Shown: positions 25,359 to 34,274 of the stretch, in pieces
How the letters are laid out: each line of letters starts with the position of its first letter
How positions within the stretch are numbered: position 1 is the stretch's first letter
From: RPQJ01 sp052035645
GTDB lineage: Bacteria > Pseudomonadota > Gammaproteobacteria > Steroidobacterales > Steroidobacteraceae
Reading direction: 5' to 3'
Assembly: GCA_052035645.1 (NCBI GenBank)
Contig: JBPOHK010000027.1
Coordinates: forward strand, 124,001 to 188,000
DNA: 64,000 bases
Program-made: the position numbers and the translations under genes
Notes under the pieces: generated by a model
What the model was told of the DNA's origin: nothing
Seen by the model: the letters and a program-made list of their open reading frames with translations, nothing else
Database searches by the model: none

Positions 25359-27476
25359 TCAGAACTTCGCGGCGACGCGCACGCCGTAGCGCCGTCCGTC
25401 GCTGGTGATGCCGAGGTTGTGCACCAGTGGGCCGGAGAAGCCGGCCTCGCTGAGCACCGAGGAGTCGAGGTAGGACTCGTAGTAGATCTCGTCGGTGAGG
25501 TTGGTGCCCCAGAGCGAGAGCTCCCACGGACCATGGGCCCAGGTGATGCTCGCATTGAGTTGATGATACGCCTCGAGCTCCGGCGCGTACGTTTCGCTGA
25601 GCGAAGAGCCCAGGCGATCGCCCTTGCCGAGTACGGTGGCGTCGAAGCGGAAGCGGCTCGCCTCGCCCACGGGCACCGTGTAGCTGGCCGTGGTCGAATA
25701 GGTCCAGTCCGGCACGAACAGGATGCGGTCCGAGGGCAGCGTGCGGCCGGTGGTGTCCTCGTATTGCGAATCGTCGGTGATGCGCGTGTGGTTCACCGAG
25801 ACGTTGGCCGACAGCGAGAAGCGCTCGGTCGCCTGCCACGCGCCCTCGAGTTCCACGCCGTAGCTCTTCACGTCGCCCGTGTTCAGGTTGATGGCGATGA
25901 AGGTGTTGCCGACCGGATAGAGCGAGTTCTGGCCGATGTAGTCCGAATAGTCGTTGTAGTACGCCGCGAGATTCAGCGACAGCGTGCGGTCGAGCAGCGC
26001 CATCTTGCTGCCGATCTCGTAGGTCCACACCGAATCGCCCTCGTACACCGGGTTCGGGGCGCCGGGCACGTTGGTGCCGCCGCCGCGGAAGCCCCTCGAG
26101 ATCGAGCCGTAGACCATCATGTCGTCCGAGAAGTGCTTGGTGACGGCGAGGCGCGGCTGCCACTCGTCGGCGCTGTACTCGGCCTTGAAGCCGCTGATCT
26201 CGTTGACCGAGTCCACCGACTGGTCGTCGTAGCGCAGGCCCGCCGAGAGCTCGAGGGAGGAGGTGATGTCCCAGAACACGTTGGCGAACACCGCGAAGGA
26301 GTCGGTACTGCTGGCCAGCGCCGAAGGCACGTTGGTGACGCCGAACAACGGCAGGTCGTTGAAGAACACGTTGCGCAGGTTGGATCGGCTGGCGAACACG
26401 CCGACCAGGGTGCTCAACCCGTCGTTCCACTGCGTGTCGAAGCGCGCCTCGCCGGTGGTGGTCTGCAGCGTGTTGTGGCCGTCGTGCATGCGGGCGAAGT
26501 CGACGGGGCCGTAGTCGGCGTCGCCCTTGCCCTTGCCGTCCTTGTCGTCGTAGGCGGCGATCACCGTCAGCGTGCTGCCGATGCCGGCCAGGTCGAACAC
26601 ACCCTTGAGGTTGGCGCCCATGTAGTCGTATCGGACGATGCTGTTGGTGTTGAGCAGCACGTCCTCGACGTAGTCGGTCGGGCCGTCGGGGCTGCCGTAC
26701 GCCGTGGTCGAGGCGCGCAGGCTGCTCGAGTAGGCGTTGAACGTGACGTTGGCCGAATCAGTCGGGTCCCACACCAGCGTGGCGTTGACGGCGTGGCTGT
26801 TGACGGGCCGCGCATTGCCGCCGGCCAGCAGGTTCTCGGAGAAGCCCTCGTTCTCGTGGTACGAGGCGGCGATGCGGCCGCGCAGCTTGCCCTCGACGAT
26901 CGGGCCGGAGAGGCTGCCCGAGTAGGTGTAGTAGTTGTCCGTGCCGGCCATGTCGGCCGAGAAGCGCCCGGAGAACTCGTCCGTCGGCACGCGCGTGACC
27001 ACGTTGATGGCGCCGCCGAGCGTGTTGTTGCCGAACAGCGTGCCCTGCGGACCGCGCAGCACCTCGACGCGGTCCACGTCGAGCATCGGGTTGTTCAGGT
27101 AGGAGGTGTTCGCCTGGTAGATGCCGTCGACGAAGATGCCGACGCCCGGCTGCACGGTGTCGATCAGCGTGGTGCCGACGCCGCGGATGGAGACGAACGC
27201 GCGGCCGCCGCCGTCCGAGTTGATGATGAGCCCCGGCGTGAAGGCCGCGATCTCGCGCACGGCGTTGATCTGCTCGCGCTCGATCACGTCGTTGCCGATG
27301 GCCGACACGGCGATGGGCACGTCCTGCAGGCGTTCTTCGCGCTTGCGGGCCGTGACGACGATCTCCTCGAGCTCCTGGGCAGCGGGCTCGGCGGCGATGG
27401 CGCGCCCGGGAAGACCCACGGCGGCGCCGGCCAGGGCGCAGGCGATGGCGAGGCTGAGCCGGTTGTATGCGTTCAT
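25359..27476 (-). CDS. TonB-dependent outer-membrane receptor
   Basis: 705 residues from ATG 27476. A signal peptide (MNAYNRLSLAIACALAGAAV...AIAAE) and TonB box LEEIVVTARKREERLQDVPI are followed by the plug with VSIRGVGTT and DRVEVLRGPQGTLFGNNTLGG. A 22-strand barrel with aromatic-rich strands ends at the terminal Phe (RRYGVRVAAKF). This is the 'RPQGTLFG' subgroup associated with sugar or aromatic uptake rather than siderophores. It is in one operon with the D-lactate dehydrogenase gene (38 bp upstream) and the two enzymes downstream, so it most likely brings the ester substrate across the outer membrane. Confidence 0.93.
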   Translation of the reverse strand: MNAYNRLSLAIACALAGAAVGLPGRAIAAEPAAQELEEIVVTARKREERLQDVPIAVSAIGNDVIEREQINAVREIAAFTPGLIINSDGGGRAFVSIRGVGTTLIDTVQPGVGIFVDGIYQANTSYLNNPMLDVDRVEVLRGPQGTLFGNNTLGGAINVVTRVPTDEFSGRFSADMAGTDNYYTYSGSLSGPIVEGKLRGRIAASYHENEGFSENLLAGGNARPVNSHAVNATLVWDPTDSANVTFNAYSSSLRASTTAYGSPDGPTDYVEDVLLNTNSIVRYDYMGANLKGVFDLAGIGSTLTVIAAYDDKDGKGKGDADYGPVDFARMHDGHNTLQTTTGEARFDTQWNDGLSTLVGVFASRSNLRNVFFNDLPLFGVTNVPSALASSTDSFAVFANVFWDITSSLELSAGLRYDDQSVDSVNEISGFKAEYSADEWQPRLAVTKHFSDDMMVYGSISRGFRGGGTNVPGAPNPVYEGDSVWTYEIGSKMALLDRTLSLNLAAYYNDYSDYIGQNSLYPVGNTFIAINLNTGDVKSYGVELEGAWQATERFSLSANVSVNHTRITDDSQYEDTTGRTLPSDRILFVPDWTYSTTASYTVPVGEASRFRFDATVLGKGDRLGSSLSETYAPELEAYHQLNASITWAHGPWELSLWGTNLTDEIYYESYLDSSVLSEAGFSGPLVHNLGITSDGRRYGVRVAAKF

Positions 27477-27514
27477 GACGGCGACTCCTGGTCTTTTCTC
27501 GTGTGGTGCGTCGG

Positions 27515-28945
27515 TCAGTGGGTGGATGGGTCGGGCAGGAAGATCTTGCCGGGATTGAGCAGGCCCCTCGGGTCCCAGGCGTCCTTGACGGCGCGCATGA
27601 GCCCGACGGCGTCGCCGCCCGCCTCGCGCAGCAGCTTCTCGCGCTTGCCGAGGCCGATGCCGTGCTCGCCCGTGCAGGTTCCGCCGGCGGCGAGCGCGCG
27701 CTCGATCAGCGCGTCGTACACCGCGTCGGCGCGGGCCTGCTCGTCCTTCGCGTCCGGGTCGAGCAGGAAGATGACGTGGAAGTTGCCGTCGCCGACGTGG
27801 CCGAGGATCGGCGCGTGCAGGCCGGCGGCGTCGATGTCGGCACGCGTGCGCACCACGCACTCGGCGAGCGCGCTGATCGGCACGCACACGTCGGCCACGA
27901 CCGAGACGCAGCCGGGCCGCAGCGCCAGCGCGGCGAAGTAGGCGGCGTGACGCGCCTTCCACAGGCGTTCGCGCTCTTCGTCACCCGTGGCCTCGCCGAT
28001 CACGCGGCCGCCGAAGTCGGCGGTGATCGCGCGCGCGACGTCGATCTGGTGCTGCAGCGCGGCCTCGAGCCCGTGGAACTCGATGAACAGCATCGGCTGC
28101 TCGGGCAGCTCGAGCTTCGAGTACACGTTGCAGGCGCGCACCTGCACTTCGTCGAGGAACTCGATGCGCGCGATGGCGACGCCCGTCTGGCTCAGCGCGA
28201 CGACGGTGTCGACCGCCTCGCGCATGGAGGGAAACACGCAGGTGAGGGTGCCGACGCCCTCGGGGCGCGGATGCAGCCGCAGCGTGATCTCGGTGACGAT
28301 GCCGAGCGTGCCCTCGGCGCCCACGAACAGGCGGACGAGGTCGTAGCCCGCCGAGGACTTGCGCGCGCGCGTGCCGAGTCGCACCACGCGACCGTCGGCG
28401 AGCACGGCCTCGAGCGCCAGCACCTGGGCCGGCATCGCGCCGTAGCGCACGGTGGTCGTGCCCGAGGCGCGGGTCGAGAGCATGCCGCCGAGGCTCGCGT
28501 CGGCGCCCGGGTCGACCGGGAAGAACAGGCCCGTGTCGCGCAGGTAGTCGTTCAGCTGCGTGCGCGTGATGCCGCTCTGCACCACGCAGTCGGCGTCCTC
28601 CGGGTGCACGGCGAGCACGGCGTTCATCCGCGAGAGGTCGATGCAGATGCCGCCGTACGGCGCGCTGACGTGGCCCTCGAGCGAGGTGCCGGTGCCGAAA
28701 GGAATCACGGGCACGTCGTGGCCGGCGCAGAGCGCGACGATGTGGGCGACCTCGGCGGTGGTCTCGGGCCAGACGACGGCGTCGGGCGGCGCGCCCGCGT
28801 TGAGTGCCTCGCCGCGCCCGTGCTGTTCGCGCACCGTCGCGACCGTGCTCACGCGCGAGGCATAGGTCCGGCGCAGCGCGTCGACGACGTCCTGCACGCG
28901 GCTGCGCGCGGCCGCGGTGAGGAAGCGGTCGGGCGACGTGCTCAC
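27515..28945 (-). CDS. FAD-linked D-lactate/glycolate dehydrogenase
   Basis: 476 residues. The FAD-binding PCMH domain shows VIPFGTGTSLEGHVSAPYGG and GLFFPVDPGADASLGGMLST, and the C-terminal part has GHVGDGNFHVIFLLDPD and GEHGIGLGKREKLL. These are the GlcD/D-lactate dehydrogenase (cytochrome) signatures. The enzyme oxidises a 2-hydroxy acid with electrons passing to cytochrome c or quinone. As first gene of the operon it is just downstream of the CTGTC-N2-ACAG operator region. Its presence suggests that a 2-hydroxy acid is one product of substrate breakdown. Confidence 0.9.
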   Translation of the reverse strand: MSTSPDRFLTAAARSRVQDVVDALRRTYASRVSTVATVREQHGRGEALNAGAPPDAVVWPETTAEVAHIVALCAGHDVPVIPFGTGTSLEGHVSAPYGGICIDLSRMNAVLAVHPEDADCVVQSGITRTQLNDYLRDTGLFFPVDPGADASLGGMLSTRASGTTTVRYGAMPAQVLALEAVLADGRVVRLGTRARKSSAGYDLVRLFVGAEGTLGIVTEITLRLHPRPEGVGTLTCVFPSMREAVDTVVALSQTGVAIARIEFLDEVQVRACNVYSKLELPEQPMLFIEFHGLEAALQHQIDVARAITADFGGRVIGEATGDEERERLWKARHAAYFAALALRPGCVSVVADVCVPISALAECVVRTRADIDAAGLHAPILGHVGDGNFHVIFLLDPDAKDEQARADAVYDALIERALAAGGTCTGEHGIGLGKREKLLREAGGDAVGLMRAVKDAWDPRGLLNPGKIFLPDPSTH

Positions 28946-29323
28946 GCGGCCGCCCGCCGGCCGGACGGGTCCGCCCGGTGCGTGATCGCGCTTGGCCTGC
29001 TTTCGGCCGCCTGACCCATCTTTGGGCTCCCCCGTCGAGCCGTATTTGCCGCGGAGGCTAGCCGGTAAATTGATAACCTGTCAAACAGGTTATGCGCTGC
29101 GGCGCACAAAAATGGTGATTTGCTGCGAATTACTCTCATCCTGTCGTATAGGTTAGCCGCCAGGGCCAGCCGGTCTGGGGCGTCCGGGTGGGCCCGCGCC
29201 GCCGGCACCCCGGGGCCGGTCGCCGTTCGACGGGCCGCCGTGCGCTCGCTAGGCTTGGGCGCGAACGGTGACGAGCCGGACCGGAACGGACGGCCTCGAT
29301 CCGAACGCACGGGGGGAGTCGCG
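28946..29323. promoter_or_regulatory. Regulatory region with FadR-like operators (29073-29093 and 29140-29155)
   Basis: A 378-bp gap between divergent genes. A 21-bp perfect palindrome ATAACCTGT-CAA-ACAGGTTAT is at 29073-29093. Read on the minus strand it contains a consensus TTGACA -35 element (29084-29079) pointing to the dehydrogenase gene. A second, imperfect copy CCTGTCGTATAGGTTA is at 29140-29155. Both share CTGTC-N2-A(C/T)AG with the palindrome at 22098-22112 before the FadR gene. Repression of the outer operon by that FadR protein is the simplest reading. The remainder of the gap holds no gene that I can see. Confidence 0.6.
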
Positions 29324-30457
29324 ATGCACGCTGCGCTGCGCAGGAACCGGGCCTTTGGGGCGGCTCGCAGCCTGTGGCTGCTGGGTTCGTGTCTGCTGGC
29401 GTTCGCGCAGGCGACGGCCGCGCAGGAGATCCTGGACTGCCTGCCGCGCGACGGGCTCGAGCCCCTGTGCGGGCTGCGCGGCTCGGAGGATCTCGAAGTG
29501 CTGCCGGGCGGCGGCCAGCTCCTCGTGAGCCAGTCGAACGTCGGGTTCGACGCCGAGCGGCGCATGCTCTGGCAGCCGGGCGGCCTCGCGCGGCTCGACC
29601 TCGGCACGCGCGAGGTGCATCCACTCTACCCCACCGCCGTGGCGGAGGCGTCGCCGGACCGCTGGGGCGAGACGACCTGCCGCGACGAGATCGGCGCCGC
29701 GCTCTCTCCCCACGGTGTGCACCTCTCGCGGCGCGGCGACGGTCGCTGGCAGCTGCTGGTCGTCAATCACGGCCGGCGCGAGTCGGTGGAGATCTTCGAG
29801 CTGCTCGGGCACGGCGCACGCACGCGCCTCGCGTGGCGGGGCTGCGTGCCGGCACCTGCCCATGCGTTCCTGAACGACGTCGCAGCGCTGCCGGACGGCG
29901 GCTTCGTCGTCACGCAATACATGGACCCGCGCCGCACGATGGCGGAGCAGCACGAGGACGCCGCGCGCGGCACGAATACCGGGGTCGTGCTGCGCTGGCA
30001 CCCGGATCACGGCATCGCGCCAGTGCCCGGCACGGAGGCCCCCTTGCCGAACGGAGTGCAGGTGTCGCACGACGGACAGGCGATGTTCGTGGCCGTGCGT
30101 GCCGGAGCGGGCGAACTGCGCAAGTACGCGCTGCCGGGCGGGCGCCTGCTCGCCACCGCGCGCGTCGTCCAGCCCGACAACCTTGCGTGGGCTGCGGACG
30201 GACGCCTGCTGGTGGCCGGGCTGCAGGCGGACGCCGATCTGACCGGCTGCTTCGTCGTGCCCGGGCACCCGTGCGGCGCGGCGTTCCACGTACTCGCCGT
30301 CGATCCCGGCACGCTGCAGGCCCGCGAGGTGTTCGCGCACGCCGGCCCGCCGCTCGGACTCGCCACCGTCGCCGTGCAGGCAGGCGCGGATCTCTACGTC
30401 GGCTCGGCCGCGGGCGATCGAGTGCTGCGCGTGCCGGCCGGCCTGTGGATGCGATGA
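29324..30457 (+). CDS. Secreted SMP-30-like beta-propeller protein
   Basis: 377 residues from ATG 29324 (GGGGGGAG 6 bp upstream). The signal peptide runs to about residue 33 (LWLLGSCLLAFAQATAAQ), followed by repeated blade-like strands (SEDLEVLPGGGQLLVSQS, LNDVAALPDGGFVVTQY, DNLAWAADGRLLVAG) as in SMP-30/gluconolactonase/strictosidine-synthase propellers. Four cysteines lie in the first blade and near residue 300. The calcium-site motif is not clear, so activity is open. It is separated from the amino-acid permease by about 100 bp, in the same direction. Confidence 0.7.
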   Translation: MHAALRRNRAFGAARSLWLLGSCLLAFAQATAAQEILDCLPRDGLEPLCGLRGSEDLEVLPGGGQLLVSQSNVGFDAERRMLWQPGGLARLDLGTREVHPLYPTAVAEASPDRWGETTCRDEIGAALSPHGVHLSRRGDGRWQLLVVNHGRRESVEIFELLGHGARTRLAWRGCVPAPAHAFLNDVAALPDGGFVVTQYMDPRRTMAEQHEDAARGTNTGVVLRWHPDHGIAPVPGTEAPLPNGVQVSHDGQAMFVAVRAGAGELRKYALPGGRLLATARVVQPDNLAWAADGRLLVAGLQADADLTGCFVVPGHPCGAAFHVLAVDPGTLQAREVFAHAGPPLGLATVAVQAGADLYVGSAAGDRVLRVPAGLWMR

Positions 30458-30559
30458 GGACCGGCCCGTTCTCGCAGATGCGAGACCCTTTCGATGGAAC
30501 GGACCGCGGGCGGACCTCGTAAGCTCGACCGACATCCACGGGTGGGGGCGCGTTCGACC

Positions 30560-32086
30560 ATGACGCAGGGCTCGTCGGGCACGGGGCGCCTGCTGGCGCG
30601 CAAGTCGCTGGCGGCGCTGCAGCGGGAGGCCGGCCAGCAGGGCCTGCGCCGCTCGCTCGGCCCGCTCAACCTGATCCTGCTCGGCATCGGCTGCATCCTC
30701 GGCGCCGGCATCTACGTGATGCCCGGCAACGCCGCGGCGCACTTCGCGGGCCCGGCCGTGATGCTCTCCTTCGTCATCGCGGGCGCCGCCTGCGCGCTCA
30801 CCGCGCTGTGCTACGCCGAGCTGTCCTCGACCATGCCGGTCGCCGGCTCGGCCTACACCTACTGCTATGCCGCGATGGGCGAGGTGTTCGCCTGGAGCAT
30901 CGGCTGGCTGCTGATCCTCGAGTACGGCATGGCCGCCGCGACGCTCGCGGTCGGCTTCTCGGGCTACTTCGCCAGCCTGATGCGCGACCTGGGCGTCGTC
31001 GTGCCGGCCTCGCTCGCGACCCCGCTGATCCAGGCCCTGCCCTCCGGCCACGGCACGACCTTCCTGCTCACCGGCTCGTTCAACCTGGTGGCCGCGCTCG
31101 CCATCGGCGTGGTGACCGTGGTGCTCACGCTCGGCATCTCGGCCTCGGCGGCGGTCAACAACTTCCTGGTCACGGTCAAGGTCGCGGTGCTGATGGGGTT
31201 CATCGCCATCGGCATCGGCGTGGTCGATCCCGCGAACTGGACGCCGTTCGTGCCGCCCAACGAGGGCGGCTTCATGTACGGCTGGCCCGGCGTGATGCGC
31301 GCGGCCTCGATCCTGTTCTTCGCCTACCTCGGCTTCGAGACGGTCTCGACGGCCGCGGCCGAGGCGCGCAATCCCGAGCGCGACCTGCCGATCGGCATCC
31401 TCGGCTCGCTGGTCGCCTGCACGCTGATCTACATCGTGGTGGCCGCGGTGCTGACGGGCGTCGTGCCGTACCGCGAGCTCGGCGTGCCCGACCCGATCGC
31501 CGTCGCCGTCGACCGCATGGGCCACCCCGGCTTCGCGGTGCTGGTGAAGGTCGGCGCGCTGATGGGACTGTCCTCGGTGCTGCTGGTGAACGCCTACGGC
31601 CAGTCGCGGGTGACCTTCGCGATGTCGCGCGACGGGCTGCTGCCGCCGCTGTTCAGCCAGCTGCACCGGCGCTTCCAGACACCGCACCTCGGCACGATCC
31701 TGCTCGGCGTCGTCGCCGCGCTGGCCGCCGCGCTCCTGCCGCTGTCGCTGCTCGGCGACCTCGTCAGCATCGGCATCGGGCTCGCCTTCATCGTGGTCGC
31801 GCTCTCGGTGATGTGGCTGCGCACGACCCAGCCCGGGCTGCACCGGCCGTTTCGCATCCCGTTCGGCGGCTTCCACGTCGGCCGGGTGTGGATCGGCTAC
31901 GTGCCGGTCGGCGCGATCCTGCTGTGCCTGACGATGATCGTGCCGGTGATCGCCGACCTGATCCGCCAGGCGACGCTCGGCCAGCCGGCGCCGATCCTCT
32001 TCCTCGCGGGCTATGCGCTGACGGGCGTGGTCGTGTATTTCGGCTACTCGATGTCGCGCTCGAAGCTGGCGACGGAGACCGCGTGA
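30560..32086 (+). CDS. APC-family amino-acid permease
   Basis: 508 residues from ATG 30560. Twelve or more hydrophobic segments are visible, starting GPLNLILLGIGCILGAGIYV, the G-x-G-I/A unwound helix 1 of APC transporters. CYAELSSTMPVAGSAYTYCY and SILFFAYLGFETVSTAAAEARNP are the second and sixth helix markers. This matches cationic-amino-acid/YfnA-type permeases. The GTG of the PaiB-like gene overlaps its stop by 4 bp. It probably serves import of amino acids released by the amidohydrolase/peptidase-like operon behind it. Confidence 0.92.
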   Translation: MTQGSSGTGRLLARKSLAALQREAGQQGLRRSLGPLNLILLGIGCILGAGIYVMPGNAAAHFAGPAVMLSFVIAGAACALTALCYAELSSTMPVAGSAYTYCYAAMGEVFAWSIGWLLILEYGMAAATLAVGFSGYFASLMRDLGVVVPASLATPLIQALPSGHGTTFLLTGSFNLVAALAIGVVTVVLTLGISASAAVNNFLVTVKVAVLMGFIAIGIGVVDPANWTPFVPPNEGGFMYGWPGVMRAASILFFAYLGFETVSTAAAEARNPERDLPIGILGSLVACTLIYIVVAAVLTGVVPYRELGVPDPIAVAVDRMGHPGFAVLVKVGALMGLSSVLLVNAYGQSRVTFAMSRDGLLPPLFSQLHRRFQTPHLGTILLGVVAALAAALLPLSLLGDLVSIGIGLAFIVVALSVMWLRTTQPGLHRPFRIPFGGFHVGRVWIGYVPVGAILLCLTMIVPVIADLIRQATLGQPAPILFLAGYALTGVVVYFGYSMSRSKLATETA

Positions 32087-32712
32087 ACGCCCCGACCGAC
32101 CGCTACGCGCCGCCGGGTGCCGCGGACGTCGCCCGGTTGATCAGGGAGTTCCCGCTGGCGTGGATCGTGAGCGCGGCACCGGATTTCCTCGCCACACCGC
32201 TGCCGCTGCGGCCGCGCTTCGACGACGAGGGCCGGCTGCTCGAGCTGCACGGCCACTACTCGCGCGGCAATCCGCAGGTGGTCGCCCTGCGCTCCCACCC
32301 GCGCGCCCTGGTGCTGTTCATGGGCCCGCAGGGCTACGTCTCGCCGTCGTGGATGGCCGATCGCACGCAGGCGCCCACCTGGAACTACGCCTCGGCGCAG
32401 TTCGTGGTCGACGTCGAGTTCATCGCCACCGACGCCGAGCTCGACCCGCTGATGGAAGACATGGTCGGCGCCATGGAAGCCCACCGCGAGCACGCCTGGC
32501 ACGCCGGCGAGATGGGTCCGCGCTATCGCAAGCTGGCCGAGCGCGTCGTCGGCTTCCGCATGCTCGTGCGCGGCGGGCGGGTGAAGTTCAAGCTCGGCCA
32601 GGACGAACGCGACGACGTCTACGGCGACATCGTCCACGGCCTCGACCAGGAGGGCAGCGCCGAGCTGCTCGAGTGGATGGCGCGCTGCAACCCGAAGCGT
32701 CACCCGGGCTGA
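32083..32712 (+). CDS. PaiB-like FMN-binding protein
   Basis: 209 residues from GTG 32083. The pattern REFPLAWIVSA, RNPQVVAL (here GNPQVVALRSHPRALVLFMG), YVSPSWMADR, APTWNYASAQF and KLGQDER matches the PaiB/FMN-binding negative regulator family, a split-barrel flavin fold related to protease regulation in Bacillus. The C-terminal part (RDDVYGDIVHGLD) completes the expected length. Translationally coupled to the amino-acid permease, so it may tune or accompany amino-acid metabolism; flavin binding is predicted, not shown. Confidence 0.82.
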   Translation: MNAPTDRYAPPGAADVARLIREFPLAWIVSAAPDFLATPLPLRPRFDDEGRLLELHGHYSRGNPQVVALRSHPRALVLFMGPQGYVSPSWMADRTQAPTWNYASAQFVVDVEFIATDAELDPLMEDMVGAMEAHREHAWHAGEMGPRYRKLAERVVGFRMLVRGGRVKFKLGQDERDDVYGDIVHGLDQEGSAELLEWMARCNPKRHPG

Positions 32713-32762
32713 GCACGCGCGGGTTCTTCCCAAGCAACGAACGAAGTGGCAACGTGCAGCGC

Positions 32763-34274
32763 ATGCAGTCCCAACCCTGCCTTCCCCGCCGCCACGGGCT
32801 CGAGCTCGTGCGAATTGCGGCCGCACTGATCCTCGCCTGCGGCCTCGCGTCGGTCGCGGTCGCGGCGGATCCGCCTCCGCCGGGCGGACGCCCTCCCGGT
32901 GGCGACCACGACCGCGGCGGCCGCCACCCGGGCGCGGCTCCTCCCGACCGGCCGCGCGAACCGCTGCCGTTCACGCTCGACCCGTACCCGAGCACCTACC
33001 GGCCGCTGCCGCGCGTCGACACCCTGATCACGGGCGCCACGGTGCTCGACGGCGCCGGGCACCGGCTCGAGGACGCGAGCGTGCTGCTGCGCGACGGCAA
33101 GGTGGTCGCCGTGGGCGCCGCCGTCGCGGCCCCCGCGGGCGTCACGGTGATCGACGCCAAGGGCCGCTGGGTCACGCCCGGCATCGTCGACATCCACACG
33201 CACCTCGGCAACTTCCCGTTCCCGTTCGCCTCGACCGACTTCGGCCACTCGGACGTGAGCGAGACCACCGACCCGAACGGCGCGCACACCTGGGCCGAGC
33301 ACTCGATCACGGTGCAGGACCCGGCCTTCGACGCGGCGCTCGCCGCCGGCGTGACGACGGTGCAGGTGCTGCCGGGCTCGGCCAACCTCTTCGGCGGCCG
33401 CGGCGTCGTGCTGCACACCGTGCCGGCGACGACCGTGCAGGCGCGGAAATTCCCGGGCGCGCCGTACTCGCTGAAGATGGCCTGCGGCGAGAACCCGAAG
33501 TACAACTACGGCGACGCCGGCCGCTTCCCCTCGAGCCGCATGGGCAACATGGCGGGCTACCGCGACGCCTTCCTGCAGGCCAGGCACTACCTGCGCGAAT
33601 GGGAGTCCTACGAGCGCGGCGACGAGAAGCGCCCGCCGAAGCGCGACATGAAGATGGACACGCTCGCGGGCGTGCTGCACGGCGACATCAAGGTGCACAT
33701 GCACTGCTACCGCGCCGACGAGATGGCCGAGCTGCTCGACCTCGCGCGCGAGTTCGACTTCCGGATCACCGCGTTCCACCACGCGGTGGAGGCCTACAAG
33801 ATCCCCGCGCAGCTGAAGCAGTCGGGCACCTGCTCGGCCGTGTGGTCCGACTGGTGGGGCTACAAGCAGGAGACGCTCGACGCCATCCGCGAGAACGCGG
33901 CGATCCTCGACGCGTCCGGCGCCTGCGTGATGATGCACTCCGACTCCGGCATCATCGGCCAGCGTCTGGTGCTCGAGGCCGCGAAGGCCACGGCGGCCGG
34001 CCGACGCGCGGGCATCGACATTGCGAAGGAGCACGCGATCACCTGGGTGACGAGCGTGCCGGCCCGCGCCATGGGCCTCGACGACCGCATCGGCACGCTC
34101 GAGCCGGGCAAGAACGCGGACGTGGTGATCTGGTCGGGCGACCCGTTCAGCGTCTACACGCTCGCGGACCAGGTGTTCATCGACGGCGCGCTGGCGTACG
34201 ACCGCCACGACCCGCGCCGGCAACCCACGTCGGATCTCGACGTGGGCCAGCCATCGATCGGGAGCCGGCCATGA
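32763..34274 (+). CDS. Secreted metal-dependent amidohydrolase (imidazolonepropionase-like)
   Basis: 503 residues from ATG 32763. A signal peptide (LIRIAAALILACGL-type stretch ending AVAAD) is followed by a Pro/Gly/His-rich linker and the amidohydrolase core. Metal site: VDIHTHLGN (H145, H147), KVHMHCYRADE and AFHHAVEAYK for later His ligands, and MHSDSG for the final Asp. WVTSVPARAMGLDDRIGTLEPGKNADVVIWSGDPFSVYT is the typical C-terminal signature. Family members hydrolyse dipeptides or cyclic amides. First of three overlapping genes. Confidence 0.88.
   Translation: MQSQPCLPRRHGLELVRIAAALILACGLASVAVAADPPPPGGRPPGGDHDRGGRHPGAAPPDRPREPLPFTLDPYPSTYRPLPRVDTLITGATVLDGAGHRLEDASVLLRDGKVVAVGAAVAAPAGVTVIDAKGRWVTPGIVDIHTHLGNFPFPFASTDFGHSDVSETTDPNGAHTWAEHSITVQDPAFDAALAAGVTTVQVLPGSANLFGGRGVVLHTVPATTVQARKFPGAPYSLKMACGENPKYNYGDAGRFPSSRMGNMAGYRDAFLQARHYLREWESYERGDEKRPPKRDMKMDTLAGVLHGDIKVHMHCYRADEMAELLDLAREFDFRITAFHHAVEAYKIPAQLKQSGTCSAVWSDWWGYKQETLDAIRENAAILDASGACVMMHSDSGIIGQRLVLEAAKATAAGRRAGIDIAKEHAITWVTSVPARAMGLDDRIGTLEPGKNADVVIWSGDPFSVYTLADQVFIDGALAYDRHDPRRQPTSDLDVGQPSIGSRP

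Noticed and set aside
23790..27941. Very long open frame on the plus strand opposite the dehydrogenase and TonB receptor genes.
   Set aside because: Its translation is Arg/Val/His-rich low-complexity sequence, as expected for the complement of high-GC coding DNA. The minus strand encodes recognisable full-length proteins there.
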